Assembly (NCBI GenBank): GCA_022478985.1
Contig: JAKSZP010004212.1
Span: 1 to 64,000, forward strand
Length of the DNA: 64,000 nt
Reading direction: 5' to 3'
From: Massospora cicadina
Lineage: Eukaryota; Entomophthoromycota; Entomophthoromycetes; Entomophthorales; Entomophthoraceae
Shown here piece after piece: positions 53,287 to 63,907 of the stretch. The notes under the pieces are model-generated. The model searched no databases and was not told where the DNA came from. It saw nothing but the letters and a program-made list of their open reading frames with translations. The number at the start of each line of letters is the position of its first letter. The stretch's first letter is position 1. Position numbers and translations under genes: made by a program.

Positions 53287-53745
53287 TTTAGATAAAGCCT
53301 CGAGGTATTTATAATACCTCAAGGCTAAAAGTGGGATAAGAAAGAGTTTTTATATTAGGCGCCAGGTAGATAAGCAAAGGTAGTAAAAGGAGGGAGATAA
53401 GGAATCTACTAGGCGATAGATGCCTAGATTAGCACAAATGGTCAGCTTAGGTTGCTAATAAAACAAAAAATAAAATTTTGTAACTAATAAATAAATATTT
53501 GATTATCCTCGGCATATGTTGCAATATGGAATACTCAAAAGCGCTATTGGGATCAAGCCCCAACAGATTATGACCCAACAATTCATTTGAAACGTTACTA
53601 AAAATTATTGGGGATGATTCCCAATACTTCAAGACAGCTCAACTCAAGTAAATGAGGAGCACATCTCGACATTCCCTAATAATTAAATATTATATAGTCA
53701 AACCCCTAGTAAGAGCCTTTACCCAACAGAGGGCAAAATCTGACA
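53287..53745 (-). repeat. Right LTR of the second non-autonomous element, second half
   Basis: Blocks ttatttagataaagcctcga, ggtatttataatacctcaag and aggcgatagatgcctagatt correspond to 45650-45760. It ends aaaatctgaca at 53745, directly against a gypsy protease remnant. Confidence 0.6.
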
Positions 53746-53759
53746 ATACCCAGGAGAAA

Positions 53760-54050
53760 CAGTAGGAGCGGCAAAGACAAACTATGAGTCTTAATAGACA
53801 CTGGAGTGTAGGATACCTATCTGGATAAAGAGATAGCATGTAGAATGATGTGGAAAGGAACTGGAATGGAAATGTTACATAAGCATACACCACTAAATAC
53901 GCTAAATGCTGGGAAGTCAAACCAAGGATACTGCTATAAAAAGGCCCATAAGTTCTGAAAAAATGATAAGCATTTCAAAAACATGCCCCACCCCATAGTT
54001 TTGGGTATAAGTTGGTAGCATAAGTACTCCCCACAGTTCACCTGGAGGAA
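53760..54050 (+). pseudogene. Aspartic protease remnant
   Basis: SGRSGKDKL, a stop, then VLIDTGV with the catalytic DTG at 53797-53805. A TAG follows at once (53809-53811), and then DTYLDKEIACRMM. The spacing fits the first half of a retroelement protease. Confidence 0.6.
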
Positions 54051-54249
54051 AGGCTATTCATGTTACACCCTAAGGATCAGCCCCCTGTGGCCCTTGGATT
54101 GTTTTTACCATCACTGGAAGGAGGTCTCAGGGTGAACGTGGTACACCCATCAGAACCTACACTGGGCATCCCAGAAAAGTTCAACTTTAAGCCCACTTGT
54201 TTCAAAGGATAATGTCGAGGTTATCTCACCAACTGGGTCATTCCCTTCT

Positions 54250-54900
54250 TATTCAAGTTCAAAGACAATGTGGATTTCTCAAAGAGATGTCCAGTTTACC
54301 CTCTGAACCTAAGGCAAAGGGGTCCTTCACATTTTCGTCAAAGAAGTTCTAGAACGAGGGATGACAGTACTGTTCAAGTCCCTGGTAGTATCACCCATAC
54401 TTCTACTTATAAGTCAATCAAAGAGCTCAGGCCCTGTGTGGACTACCAATAGATAGATGTGAATCAAGTCCAACCTTGTCCCATCCCAATCATGGAGACA
54501 ATCTCACAGATGAATTTGGGGAGCAAGTCTTCTCCAAGTTGTACCTAATTGACGATTTTTACCAAGTTTCTGTGATCCCAGATCAGCAACAGTATTCAAC
54601 TTTCAAGTGACATTTGGGAGTGTTTAAGTACAAAATGATGCATTTGGTCTTAAAAATGCCCCTGAGGTATTCCAAGCACCGTCATAAATGCTCTGTAAAA
54701 CTGATCAGAAAATGATGTGTGGCATATATGGACAAATTATTGTATTCTCAAAGTCTAAGTTAGAGCATAAGTATGACATGCTGAGGACTTTTGAGGCCCT
54801 TGACAAGGTGAACCTCCACCTGAAGCCTTTAAAATGTGAGTTCTACAAAGACTATATCTCTTTCTTTGGTAACATAGTTTTCCAAAGGTGCACTGCCATA
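54250..54900 (+). pseudogene. Reverse transcriptase remnant
   Basis: KELRPCVDYQ (near 54420-54450) is the R-x-C-V-D-Y block. YQVSVIPDQQQYSTF follows (near 54560), then FGLKNAPEVFQ across a frame step (54643-54675), then GQIIVFSKSKLEHKYDMLRT in frame 54688-55149, where the YxDD catalytic Asp pair is replaced. KPLKCEFY and ISFFGNIVF mark the thumb. Confidence 0.65.
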
Positions 54901-55049
54901 TGTCTGTATAAACTAGAGGCGGTGAGGGAATGGTTACCCCTACAGAAAGAACTGAAATTTGAATTTTTTTGGAGTGGTGACTTTCCTGAGACGTTTTGCA
55001 AAGGACCTCTCCATGACTGCTGCACAATTGACCCAGCTGATGGGAAAAA

Positions 55050-55560
55050 GTACCAATCCATTGGGGAGACGAAGAAGAGAGATCTTTCCAAGCCATTAAG
55101 GAGACTCTCAATAACTGCACCAGTACTTGCATTCCCAAACACTGACTGAACCCTCATAAAAAACGCCTTGGATTTTGAAATTTTTGCAGTTCTTCTGCAG
55201 AATGGGGAAGATGAGGTGTAATTTCCTGTAAGCCACTTTTTTTGGGGTATATACCCACCAAAACAAAATGCCCAGTATATGATAAAGAGATTTTGGCAAA
55301 CGTCTCATCCCTAGAGGAATAGCATCATCATTTGCTGTACACCTGGCACCATTTTACAAATATAATAGATTATTGTGCCCTTAAAATCTAATTGAGCATG
55401 AAGTGCATGAACCAGTACCAGACCTACTGGAATCTATATTTGGCTCAGTATGACTTTAATATTGAGTACAATCCAGAAGAAAGCAACTTTATACCAGACC
55501 TCTTAAGCCAAGATCCAAAGATGGTGTTCTCCAAAGAGGATCTGGATGCCTAAAACACGG
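55050..55560 (+). pseudogene. RNase H remnant
   Basis: ITAPVLAFPNTD (about 55113-55148) is the start of the gypsy RNase H. VYDKEILANVSSLEE-like residues lie near 55265-55320. The connection to ...DLLSQDPKM near 55497-55530 is the usual C-terminal ADxLSR-type motif. Stops interrupt every part. Confidence 0.55.
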
Positions 55561-55769
55561 CAAGAATAATACTTTCAAATATGTTCACCACAATACAAGT
55601 TGCACACCCCGACATGGTGGACAAGATATGGAATGCCCAACAATGCTCAAAATATAGGGGTCACGCGCTTAAATCACCTAGAGTATGGAGCAGAAAACAA
55701 AAGTGCAAGAACTACTGAAAGGGAAAAGGCTTCACCCTCCACAAAGGACGTCCATGGCTTCCAAGCAAT

Positions 55770-56540
55770 AAGCTCCAGGAGGAAGTGATAAGCGCCTTCA
55801 ACAACCATCCCTTGGTGGGACACTTGGGATAAAAGAAAATGGTAGAGCTCCTGTCCCAAAGACAATCATGGACTAGAATATCTAGTTCCATAAAAAGAAT
55901 AAATTGCAAAATGCGTTACTTGCTCCCATTCCATACACTCCAGGAAAACCCCATATGAACTGAAGCCCCTCAAAATTGCAGATATGCCATGGCCATTAAT
56001 TATTGTAGACCTCATTATAAGGCTTCCAAGTTCAAAGGAAGTAAATGCTGTCATGGTGGTAGTGGACATGTTGAAAAACTAAGATAATTTCTTCCCATGC
56101 ATATCCAAGATCACGACAAAAGGCTCAGCCAAAATCTTTGTGAACAAAGTGTTTTCACGTCATAGATCCCAAAAAGATTGTTTTGGATAGGGTCCATAAT
56201 TTATCTTGCGTTTCTGGAAAAATCTTCTTGAGATTCTTCAGATCAGAGCATGTCTATCCTCAGCCTACCACCCACAATTAGTAAGCCAAACCAAAAGAGT
56301 TACTCAGATCCTCAAACAATACCTGCACTTCTACGTGGCACTCAACAAGAACGGTGTAATGACCTGCTTAAAATGGCTTATTTATTATGAAAAGTACCTT
56401 AGAGCACTTGTCAAAAGAATATTATTGTTCATGGGAAATTATGAGTTCCATCCAAAGATTGTGGAAGTCCAACCCAAAAGTTCAAACCTCTATGCAAACA
56501 ACCTGGTGACTAATATGAAAGACAATCTGAAATTTTAAGA
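55770..56540 (+). pseudogene. Integrase remnant
   Basis: VISAFNNHPLVGHLG (near 55787-55830) is the H-H half of the finger. A VVVDMLKN-like block is near 56055 and SAYHPQLVSQTKRVTQILKQ (56258-56317) is the Tf2-type block A-Y-H-P-Q-x-x-x-Q-T-E-R, with Glu replaced by Lys. The last open frame is 56206-56538. Confidence 0.6.
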
Positions 56541-57300
56541 GAAAATCGGTTAAGGATGTAGAGGCACAAAAAATAAAAGTAAATGCCCACCATAACAAGG
56601 CACTGGTAGTCAAAGCGGGTGAACTAGCAATGATCAATACAAAGTAATACATGGTCCCCACCAGATGCAAGAAACTTTGACTGGTCGCCCTAGGCCCATT
56701 CAAGGTCCTCCACCAGGTAAAAAGGTGGCCTACAAACTTAATTTTCCTAAAGGTCGTGTACATAACCGTTCTTGCATGCTTTGAAGCTCAAGGAATTCAA
56801 GGGCTCACTTCCTAAGATCCAAGCCATTTAACTCTGACAACCCCCAGTGAGGCTGAGTATGAGGTCAAAATATTCTTAAAATGAAGATCTCTTGAGAAAG
56901 GCGTTTGTACTTGGTCTAGTGGTTCAGCTAACCCATGAAAAAACCTCCCAGCAGATTTTTAACAACTGCTCCCATTGTCTACAGAAGGTAAAGGAACTCC
57001 GGAACTGGAGGGGGCTCTCATCTAGGGAGAATAAGTAATGTTCAAGACATCTCCTGACCGCCAAATAAACCCTAATCTTCCCTATTGCAAAGATTGAGAC
57101 TCAACAGGTGGTTTTCAAAGGCAAAGACCTCTGGAAATGGCAATCTGACCAATTAAATGCCATAAAATCTAAACTATAAGTACAAAAGAATTACAATGGA
57201 AAATTTGTCACTATAAATGGCAATCTAATAAATCAGATGCCAACAACTATTTTGTCAATTTAAAGATTTTAAAAATATAATCAATAAATTAAAATAATTG
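56541..57300 (+). other. 3' tail of the plus-strand gypsy, decayed
   Basis: GPFKVLHQVKRW (near 56696) could be the GPY/F module of the preceding integrase. No frame above 90 codons and no LTR ends are recognised. The sequence becomes AT-rich beyond 57.2 kb. Confidence 0.3.
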
Positions 57301-57944
57301 TCATTGTTAACAAAATTGAAGCATGAAATAAAATTCAGAAATTTTTTTAACCACAGAGTTACCCATCCAAGAATCTAGAATGGTTCTATATGAGAAAATT
57401 GGAGACAAGATTTATATGATTAGGCTCACCAAAGGCCAATCTGCCCGCAGATACCGTGGGAATGGAGCCATAAGTTCTAAAGCCTTACCTGCGAACCAAG
57501 TTTCATAAAAGTTTATGTAGTAAGAGGTCCCTTAAATTGCTATTTGAACAGGTTATGGTTGGCCAGTCCAACTCTTGATCTTCCATATAAATGACTAAAC
57601 GGTAAAGTTCTTGATCCTTTAGTATTGGTAAGGCTATTCTAAAGAACTACACGAATAAATGATAAAATTTGATAATTAAGGTGATTCTTTATATATAGAG
57701 TAAGTAATAATATTTATAGTGAATCACTTCATTCAAGATGCAGTAGTGCACTTGTGATGAGGATCATTGACTATTGTAGAATGCATTTGTTAAAGGGAAT
57801 AGATGGATAAGAAAAGGTTAAAAATTGGAAGTTAATGGGTTGGATTCAATAAAATCTTTTTTAGGGTAAAATAGAATAATGGTTTTAGGATTGTGTTATG
57901 CCCCAATTCAAAAACTGAGATTCAAGTCAATCAATTATCTGACA
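57301..57944 (-). repeat. Probable 3' LTR of the minus-strand dUTPase-bearing gypsy
   Basis: Only the right edge is supported. On the minus strand AAAGTTAAGGGGAGAAG (polypurine tract, 57945-57961) is followed by TGTCAGATAATTGATTGACT, an LTR-like start at 57944. The left end was not found, so 57301 is nominal. Poly(A)-like and TATA-like blocks occur inside (tatatatagag near 57692). Confidence 0.35.
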
Positions 57945-58200
57945 CTTCTCCCCTTAACTTTATCTACCTTTTGATGTTTGATAAGAGGGTTATCAGGTTC
58001 ATAATATGATTGGGGAAACTTGGAATGGACATGATCAACTATTCTTCCATCAATCAAGCTTTGAATAGTGTATTCCAGCAGCAACTTGGTCAAGGACACT
58101 GTAAGGTCCTTTCCATAAAGTAGCCAACTTATGCGTTCTAACAAATACATATATATTTCAATAGTTAACTTGATCACAAACTAAAAAGCATGCCACAGTG
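57945..58200 (-). pseudogene. Integrase GPY/F-like C-terminus of the minus-strand element
   Basis: The 80-codon minus-strand frame (57935-58177) reads WLLYGKDLTVSLTKL, then LIDGRIVDHVHSKF, then SYYEPD. This matches the end of a gypsy integrase (G-P-Y...L-x-G-R-x-x-x-x-V-H). It ends next to the polypurine tract. Confidence 0.5.
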
Positions 58201-59051
58201 AGCCTATGTAAGTCATCCTTCTCCTTCTGATTGATTCTTTAAGTTAGGGTTTCTCCATATGCCTCAATCTGAAGCTTAATTATGGATTCTACCAGTTGTC
58301 AAAGTAATTAGATGACCAAATTTTTCCTTGTTGGTAACAATCAAGTGTAGCAAGGGCAGTAGCGCAGGTTGTCAACCATATAAAAGCTGGAAGGGTAAGT
58401 ATCCCATATCACTTTAGTAACTAATATTGTATACAAAACTTTTGAGTTGACAAATATGGCAAGTTGAGATGAAAAATTGTTGACAAACTTCAAAAGGGCT
58501 TATACTAAGGTACATTTAGCACATTTCATCATTCCATTAGTCTTTGGATGATAAATAACAGTAAGAACTCTGCGGATTCACATTAGCTTATTTATTTTGG
58601 GAACAAATCAAGAGGTAAAATTTGTGTTATTGTCTGTGAGGATAACTTGTGGACAGCCATGCGGTGTATTATTTGGTCCCATTATAATTTACTCTGTTGA
58701 TATTGCTCTAAGATCCTTAAGGGTCGAGCCTCAACCCACTTAATGAGATGATCAATGGCTACTATGATAAACTTGGAGTTAAGAACGCTAGTTGTAGGAA
58801 ATTTAGAACATTATATGACACCGTGTGCCAGGCCCAATTATTATTATACAACCATTAAGTAGTCGTGGAGTTAGAATGGTGGTCTTATAATTTGTGGCAT
58901 TTCATTAACACAGCTTGGATGTCAAATGTTAAGAACTCTCAATAATAACCTTGTTGAACTAGCTTTAAGTTTTAAGCAGACCTCCATGGCTTACGGAAAT
59001 TTGAACTTGCATGATTATTTATGGAGGGGATGAAGGTGATGGATATAATAT

Positions 59052-59570
59052 TTAGTCAATCCCATAATTTTGTATAGTTGTTATCCTAAATATCAGTATC
59101 CTTAATGGGCTGATTTGGGTGTGGCGAATAACAGGTTCTTCATTAGCGTAACTCTTTGCTTTCATTTTTAAGAGCTGATCTACAAAGGGAGTGATTGCTG
59201 CCATGACAGGCAATTTTAAAAGCCCATCAGCGTTCTGATGGGTGTGTCCTGAATGATGAATTATCATAAAGTCGTAAGCCTGTAATTTTAAGTCATTGTG
59301 CTAAATAACCTTTGGGTTCCTTAAGATCTTATAACTATCGCAAGGAAGCATGGTCAGTGACAAGCTTGAACTTGGTCCCATGTATGTAGACTCAAAACTG
59401 TTTACAAGCTTATAAGACAGCTAAGCATTCTCGCTTGATTATTATATAATTGTGCTTGTGCTTATCTAAGTCACAAATGCAGAAGGCAACGGGTGCTCCT
59501 CTCTGTCATTCCCAATCTGAGAGAACACTACCATTATAGTTGAGAGAGATAAGTCAGTTTTCACTATAAA
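59052..59570 (-). pseudogene. RNase H and connection of the minus-strand element
   Basis: Minus frame 59052-59267 starts MIIHHSGHTHQNADGLLKLP, the standard H-x-x-N-x-A-D-x-L-S-R-x-P block that ends gypsy RNase H. Upstream, FKLVTDHAS (about 59345-59375) and a TDAS-like region near 59500-59560 complete the domain. Stops lie between. Confidence 0.6.
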
Positions 59571-59579
59571 AGGCTAATT

Positions 59580-60650
59580 GAATTTAGGGTATTTCAGAAC
59601 ATGAGCTTCAGTAAAAGCTTTCTGCAGCCTCTTAAAAAGTCTTTTATTTCTTGCGACCTTTGGAAATTGATTTCTACTTAAATTAAATGGAATAAAGGCT
59701 CAGAGAGTTTTGTGATTCCCAGAATGAATCAGTGGTAATATCCACTCATTACAAAACTACTTGGATGTCTCGCTTACTTTCAGGTTCTCTCATATGGTTG
59801 ATGGACTTGATCTTTTGAGGTTGTGACCATCTTTTTTATGTTTTGAAAATCTGCCTCAATATTTCATCTGGGATTAAAAATTGATGCTTGCTAGGCTCAA
59901 TTTTTAACTGAGCTTAGCCAAACTCTAAAAGACCACTTTTAGACGCTCTAGATGTTAGGCAAACGTTTTCAATAACACATTTATAATGTTGAACTAAAAC
60001 AAAATGCAACTCATATTCAAATACACCATGATAGTTACCATCACTTGCTGGAAGGCGGCCAGCACGTTGAGCAGTCCATGTGGCATTTAAGCTAGTTAGA
60101 ACAACCCTTGAGAAGTAATAATCACACAATTTTCTTGGTCTTCAGGAGGCAGGTCAATATTCCTGGTATCTACTAATAAGATATAAGGTGTTAAAATATT
60201 AGGCTCCTCCTAATTGGTCCAAAGCGTCATCTATATAAGGTAAAAGATAAGAATTCTTTTTAGTTATGCTATATAGACATCAATAAACAATGACGACTCT
60301 ATTTGAGCCATCCTTTTAACTATGAGCACCAGATTAGCCCAATGGCTGCACAAGGGTGAGATCATTTTCTGATGTATGAGCTTCTATAACTCCTTTTTCA
60401 GATCCTTATCACTGGCCTTACTTCTTCATATTGGCTGCAATTGAATGGGCTTTGCATCCTCTGGTGTCAATATGGTGCTGAATCCCCACAGCGTATCCAA
60501 GGTCATAATTGTCCATCTCATATACTTGAGCCTTTTTCTATATAGGGGCTATTGCTTGTCCTTTCTGAGCTTCAGTTAGTCCATTGAGTTGCTCATGAGT
60601 AATGGCTACACAATTTAGTAGATATGGCTCAGTTAACCAAACTCTTGTAA
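59580..60650 (-). pseudogene. Reverse transcriptase of the minus-strand element
   Basis: Minus-strand order: a YEMDNYDLGYAVGIQHHIDT block near 60460-60525 (the pre-RT H-x-I-D-T/L block), then EKGVIEAHTSENDLTL near 60350-60400, then SQGLF, and MPHGLLNVLAAFQQVM near 60027-60090 (M-P-F-G-L-x-N-A-x-A-x-F-Q). The YxDD site is unreadable. LERLKVVFQSLAK-like residues follow across a stop. Confidence 0.55.
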
Positions 60651-60699
60651 ATTTCTAAACTCATGTTCTCCTAAAAATCTTCCGTTAAACCAAGGTTTA

Positions 60700-60962
60700 C
60701 AAATGCGATTTTCTACTACTCTCTTGATGAATATTTTGAGGCAGTTAGGTTGTTGAGCAGTACAAATATCTCCTGGTGGCCAGATGAGATTGTTCGAGGA
60801 GCTGAAAAAAATTCAGCCCTTGACCATTGCCAAGGGGACAAGATTTCTCCTACCAATCCTTCAGGTAGCTCCAAATTCATTCCAGAGGAAACTATATGCT
60901 GTTCTATATGGTATATAACACAATCCTTGGAGGCTCTAAGGAAAATGCTTTTATTCTTGAGA
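60700..60962 (-). pseudogene. dUTPase-like domain between protease and RT (minus strand)
   Basis: One minus-strand frame is open for about 85 codons (60962 down to about 60715). It reads YHIEQHIVSSGMNLELPEGL, then VGEIL, AEFFSAPRTISSGHQEIFVL, LNN and, after two stops, KIAFVNLGL. This follows the trimeric dUTPase pattern I-x-P-x-x-x-x-x-x-x-x-G-x-x-x-x-L-P-x-G-x-x-G-x-I, then x-x-I-x-S-x-x-x-x-E-I-x-V-x-L-x-N, then G-D-x-I-A. The motif-3 Asp is Ser here and two stops interrupt motif 4, so it is inactive. It is better conserved in frame than the copy at 32480. Confidence 0.55.
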
Positions 60963-61149
60963 ATAAAGCAGTAGGAGGAGAACTTCTGTGATCCACATGG
61001 TGATAATATATGGGGACTATATCATTATTATAGACTACATAATTTCTTTATACCCATGGGTTAGGGAAGTCGTTTATCTTTTAATAGTGAAGGGGTAGTA
61101 TTTGCACGAGGTAGTAAAAGTATCTTCTCATAGATTATAACGACGCCAT

Positions 61150-61430
61150 TAAAGTAATAAAGCTAGTACAAAAAGGAAATTGTTAGAAAACATTGGGAAG
61201 CATAATACAGGGGCACATTTTGAAAAAAGCTGAACCTTATTGGTAACGTGCTATAAGCCCCTTCACTAGTGGTATTATTAGGCACTTCTGTTCCATATCA
61301 TTGATGGTAGGCTACATTGGGAGCTAGTCTCTACAATTTTGAGAACTGACTGGAAATTACATTCACAGGAGTACTGATGTTGACAATGACTTGATCCTGA
61401 ACTTTGGTACACAAATATTGATATGTGTAC
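61150..61430 (-). pseudogene. Aspartic protease-like remnant of the minus-strand element
   Basis: Minus-strand residues VNVISSQFSKL, NVAYHQ, GAYSTLPIRF and VPLYYASQCFLTISFLY are in the order of a retroelement protease (post-active-site strand, flap side, then a hydrophobic strand before I-L-G). The D-T/S-G active site is not readable. Position upstream of dUTPase and RT supports the call. Confidence 0.4.
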
Positions 61431-61439
61431 AGTTGTAAT

Positions 61440-62637
61440 TTAGTGTGAATGCCAGTTTATTTTGAGAAATGGAAGGAGTCAAATTGAATGATCATGGTCT
61501 TGATCTGTCCTCCTAAATTAGGGAAGTGTTTGTCCAGGGTCTCAATCAGTAGTGCAACTTTAACTCCTTGTAGATGAGGTAAATTTTTGAGATTCTTCAG
61601 TATCTTCAAATTTACTATGTTCAACTATTTAGGTAGTGTAAGATTTAAAGACAACTTCTTTTACCTTTTGTTACATGGCCACTCATTGACTTCTGCTGAT
61701 GGCTGACAACATGGGAATGCTCTGATTGGGTTCTTAAGTATGAAGATAATTTTCATTTTCCAGGTAATGGGACAAACTGTATGATAACCAGCAGTAGAGA
61801 GCCCCCTTTGACTGGCAAGGTTCTTTTCCTTGGCTGTCATCCTAAGATGTCACAAGATTTACCCCAGGGCGACATTTAAGACAGGTGGTTGCGTAATGCC
61901 CCTTAGATTTTCAGATCTAATGAGTTATCTTGGAGAGGCCGCAGCAGCTTTCAAAAAACCCTCAATGAGAAGGAAAGCTCTCCAGGGTCCCTCTGCCTTC
62001 ATTCACACGTGGAGGTCGGCTGGTTTGAGCTTCAACATTGGACGATCCAGATGTAAATTTACACCTCTTCAGGTATTCAATCATGCATGGAATATTTAAA
62101 TTTTTACAAGCGCTGGAAGCAGAGAGAGGTGTAATTCCAGATAAATTTTGGTATCATCTTAAAGCACAATCTTGACGGTGAAATCCACCATAGCTTAGCA
62201 CCTGTTGCAGATGAGACCACAAGTGGTGCTACTTGTTGGTCTTTGACTAGTGGAATAGTTGCAAGCAACCTCCAAACCGGTGGCAGTACTGGCGACCAGG
62301 CCATTGCAAATGGGGCAATCAAGGCCCTTTTATAGGTAATAACGAGCTAAAAAGTTTCAATACAATCATGACGTCATGCATTATAAAACTTTTGCCCAGC
62401 TGATTCAGAGGATTTACAATATGAGGATGACAACGCGCTAAAAATTAATATGAAATTTGCCACAATTTTATACCTCTGGGGGGCTTAATGATTTTCATTC
62501 CGCCAATGACGCTTGATATCTGAACTAAATAACACCAGCAAAAGCATCAGAACTCTAAACTAACATATTACCAAATCAGCCAGTCATCCAATTTCACAAG
62601 CGACTCAAAGACATGCTGTGAGGAGCATAGTAAGAAT
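61440..62637 (-). other. Probable gag region of the minus-strand element, unreadable
   Basis: Short minus-strand frames (for example 62104-62322) and one plus-strand frame (61830-62099) show no knuckle or capsid motif. The position fits gag of the element at 57.9-62.6 kb, but nothing in the sequence proves it. Confidence 0.25.
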
Positions 62638-63130
62638 GTCATTACTCAAACCTGATGTAAAACGCATATTAATGGATTTATCAGTCACCAAGATCAAAAA
62701 CAAGTACAATGAACCAAATACCAGAAGTGGGACCTAGGCAAAGGCCCCTGAACATCCAGGTTCAGGGGTAACTAGCGTAGGACAGAGCTCACGCATACAG
62801 GAATTAGCACAAATGAGTGAAGAAACCAAAGCAGTAGTTAGACGCCATCTGACTAAAGGATCATAAAAAATCCTCAATATTAAACCTGAATTTCAAACAT
62901 TTTACAATATTCCATTCATTATATCTTAAATTCCCCATCTTAAGCATATAAGACTTCACTTTTTATATCTAATAAAAACCTATCTACAGAATCTTAAGAT
63001 CATTTTTCTTGTTTTAGCTTGCGTTGTATCAAGTTAGTAATTGCCAGTAACCAGTCTGGGATTGACCAATATGAAGTTATCTCCAGTAACCAATCTAGGA
63101 TTTACCTGTTTTGAATAAATCACTCTGTCA
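62638..63130 (+). repeat. Probable 5' LTR of an element leaving the window on the right
   Basis: TGTCATTACTC at 62638 and CTGTCA at 63130 could be TG...CA ends. Inside are a TATA-like catataag (near 62945) and a poly(A)-like aataaaa (62971) at the usual distance. Eight nt after the end a primer-binding-site-like TGGTGCTGATAACGCC begins at 63140. The partner LTR would be outside the window. Confidence 0.35.
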
Positions 63131-63201
63131 AGGATACCTTGGTGCTGATAACGCCAAGGAAGAGGCTGGAAAGGTTCCTATTGAGTTAAAAAGGCCAACG
63201 T

Positions 63202-63907
63202 ATGTCAAGAATGTCCAAGAGCGTCAAGAAGTTTGTCAAGAGTGCGAACAAGTTAACCAAGCAATTGATGCACCAAGGGGTAGCATCTGAGGAGCATTTG
63301 TTTAGTGAGAGTGATTGTGATGTTAGCAAAGGTTGTCTGTTACCTAATCTGCGCGGAGTAGACCCCCTGAGCAGCAAGTCAGCCTCTAAATTTAAGTAAG
63401 CTGAGGTCAGCGCACAAACTTTGGTGCTAACTATAGGGGTGGCACCATCAGGCCCTAGCGATAACCATGATAGTTCTTCTGGGCAAACTGATGATGATGC
63501 GTATATAGAGGTGTATCATGGAGAGGGTGGAGAAGATTCCTCTGAACTCCTGGTGAGGGAGGAGGATACCATCCTTACTAGAGTCCGTACTCTGGAATTT
63601 AGAGTGCACAATTTCTGTAATGATCTGAGCGTGTTAAGGAGACCGCTAAAAGAGCTAGAATTGCCTCACTACCCAAAGTGAGAGGACCCTCACAAATTAT
63701 CAAACTGGAACTTACTCTCAAGAACATCGAGGATAGACTTTTATTCCTTAAGAAAGAGAATTGTGAAGCCATCACCATTTTTGATGAGTATGGAGAGTGT
63801 TTGGAGCAGCATGACAACATGCTGTTTGCGATGGACAAGAGTATTAAAGATTTGAAGGCATTAATGCTCACAGCACTGGAGCCTAAATCTACTCAATATA
63901 TTACTTG
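63202..63907 (+). pseudogene. Gag-like coiled-coil protein after the probable 5' LTR, frameshifted
   Basis: Frame 63202-63399 starts MSRMSKSVKKFVKSANKLTK, a basic helix. After a TAA, frame 63421-63681 encodes an acidic linker and a helical ILTRVRTLEFRVHNFCNDLS block. A frame step leads to 63678-63908, with TLKNIEDRLLFLKKE and a second helix. Position next to an LTR and PBS, basic start and coiled coils suggest gag. It resembles in style, though not clearly in sequence, the coiled-coil frames of the element at 711-3924. Confidence 0.4.

Larger units (their letters stand above)
45512..53745 (-). mobile_element. Second non-autonomous LTR element, right LTR split by a LINE
   Basis: The left LTR (45512-46134) has perfect 9-bp inverted ends (TGTCAGGAT...ATCCTGACA). 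The right LTR starts near 47072, is interrupted at 47202 and resumes at 53287, ending ctgaca at 53745. Between the LTRs lie only about 0.94 kb (46135-47071). The minus-strand purine tract and a weak PBS-like TGATGCTCC give the same orientation and end type as 711-3924. No target duplication matches at the outer edges, so recombination with a different copy is possible. Confidence 0.55.
53746..56540 (+). mobile_element. Plus-strand Ty3/gypsy fragment (protease to integrase)
   Basis: Starts in a protease (LIDTGV at 53791-53808), then RT (54250-54850), RNase H (55050-55560), H2C2/integrase (55780-56540). The left end is cut by the LTR of the non-autonomous element. No 5' LTR or gag is visible. 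It differs from the chromovirus and from the dUTPase-bearing elements in sequence, and I see no dUTPase between its protease and RT. Confidence 0.65.
57945..62600 (-). mobile_element. Minus-strand dUTPase-bearing Ty3/gypsy element
   Basis: Read right to left: gag region (about 61.5-62.6 kb, unclear), protease (about 61150-61430), dUTPase-like segment (60700-60962), RT (59600-60650), RNase H (59052-59560), integrase (58180-58900), GPY/F end (57945-58180), polypurine tract and LTR start at 57944. The order protease-dUTPase-RT is the same as in the plus-strand element at 31-41 kb. The 5' LTR was not recognised. Confidence 0.6.

Noticed and set aside
53746..54250. A third dUTPase between protease and RT of the plus-strand gypsy fragment
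   Set aside because: I read all three frames of this stretch and found no dUTPase motif; the distance is filled by RT N-terminal sequence.
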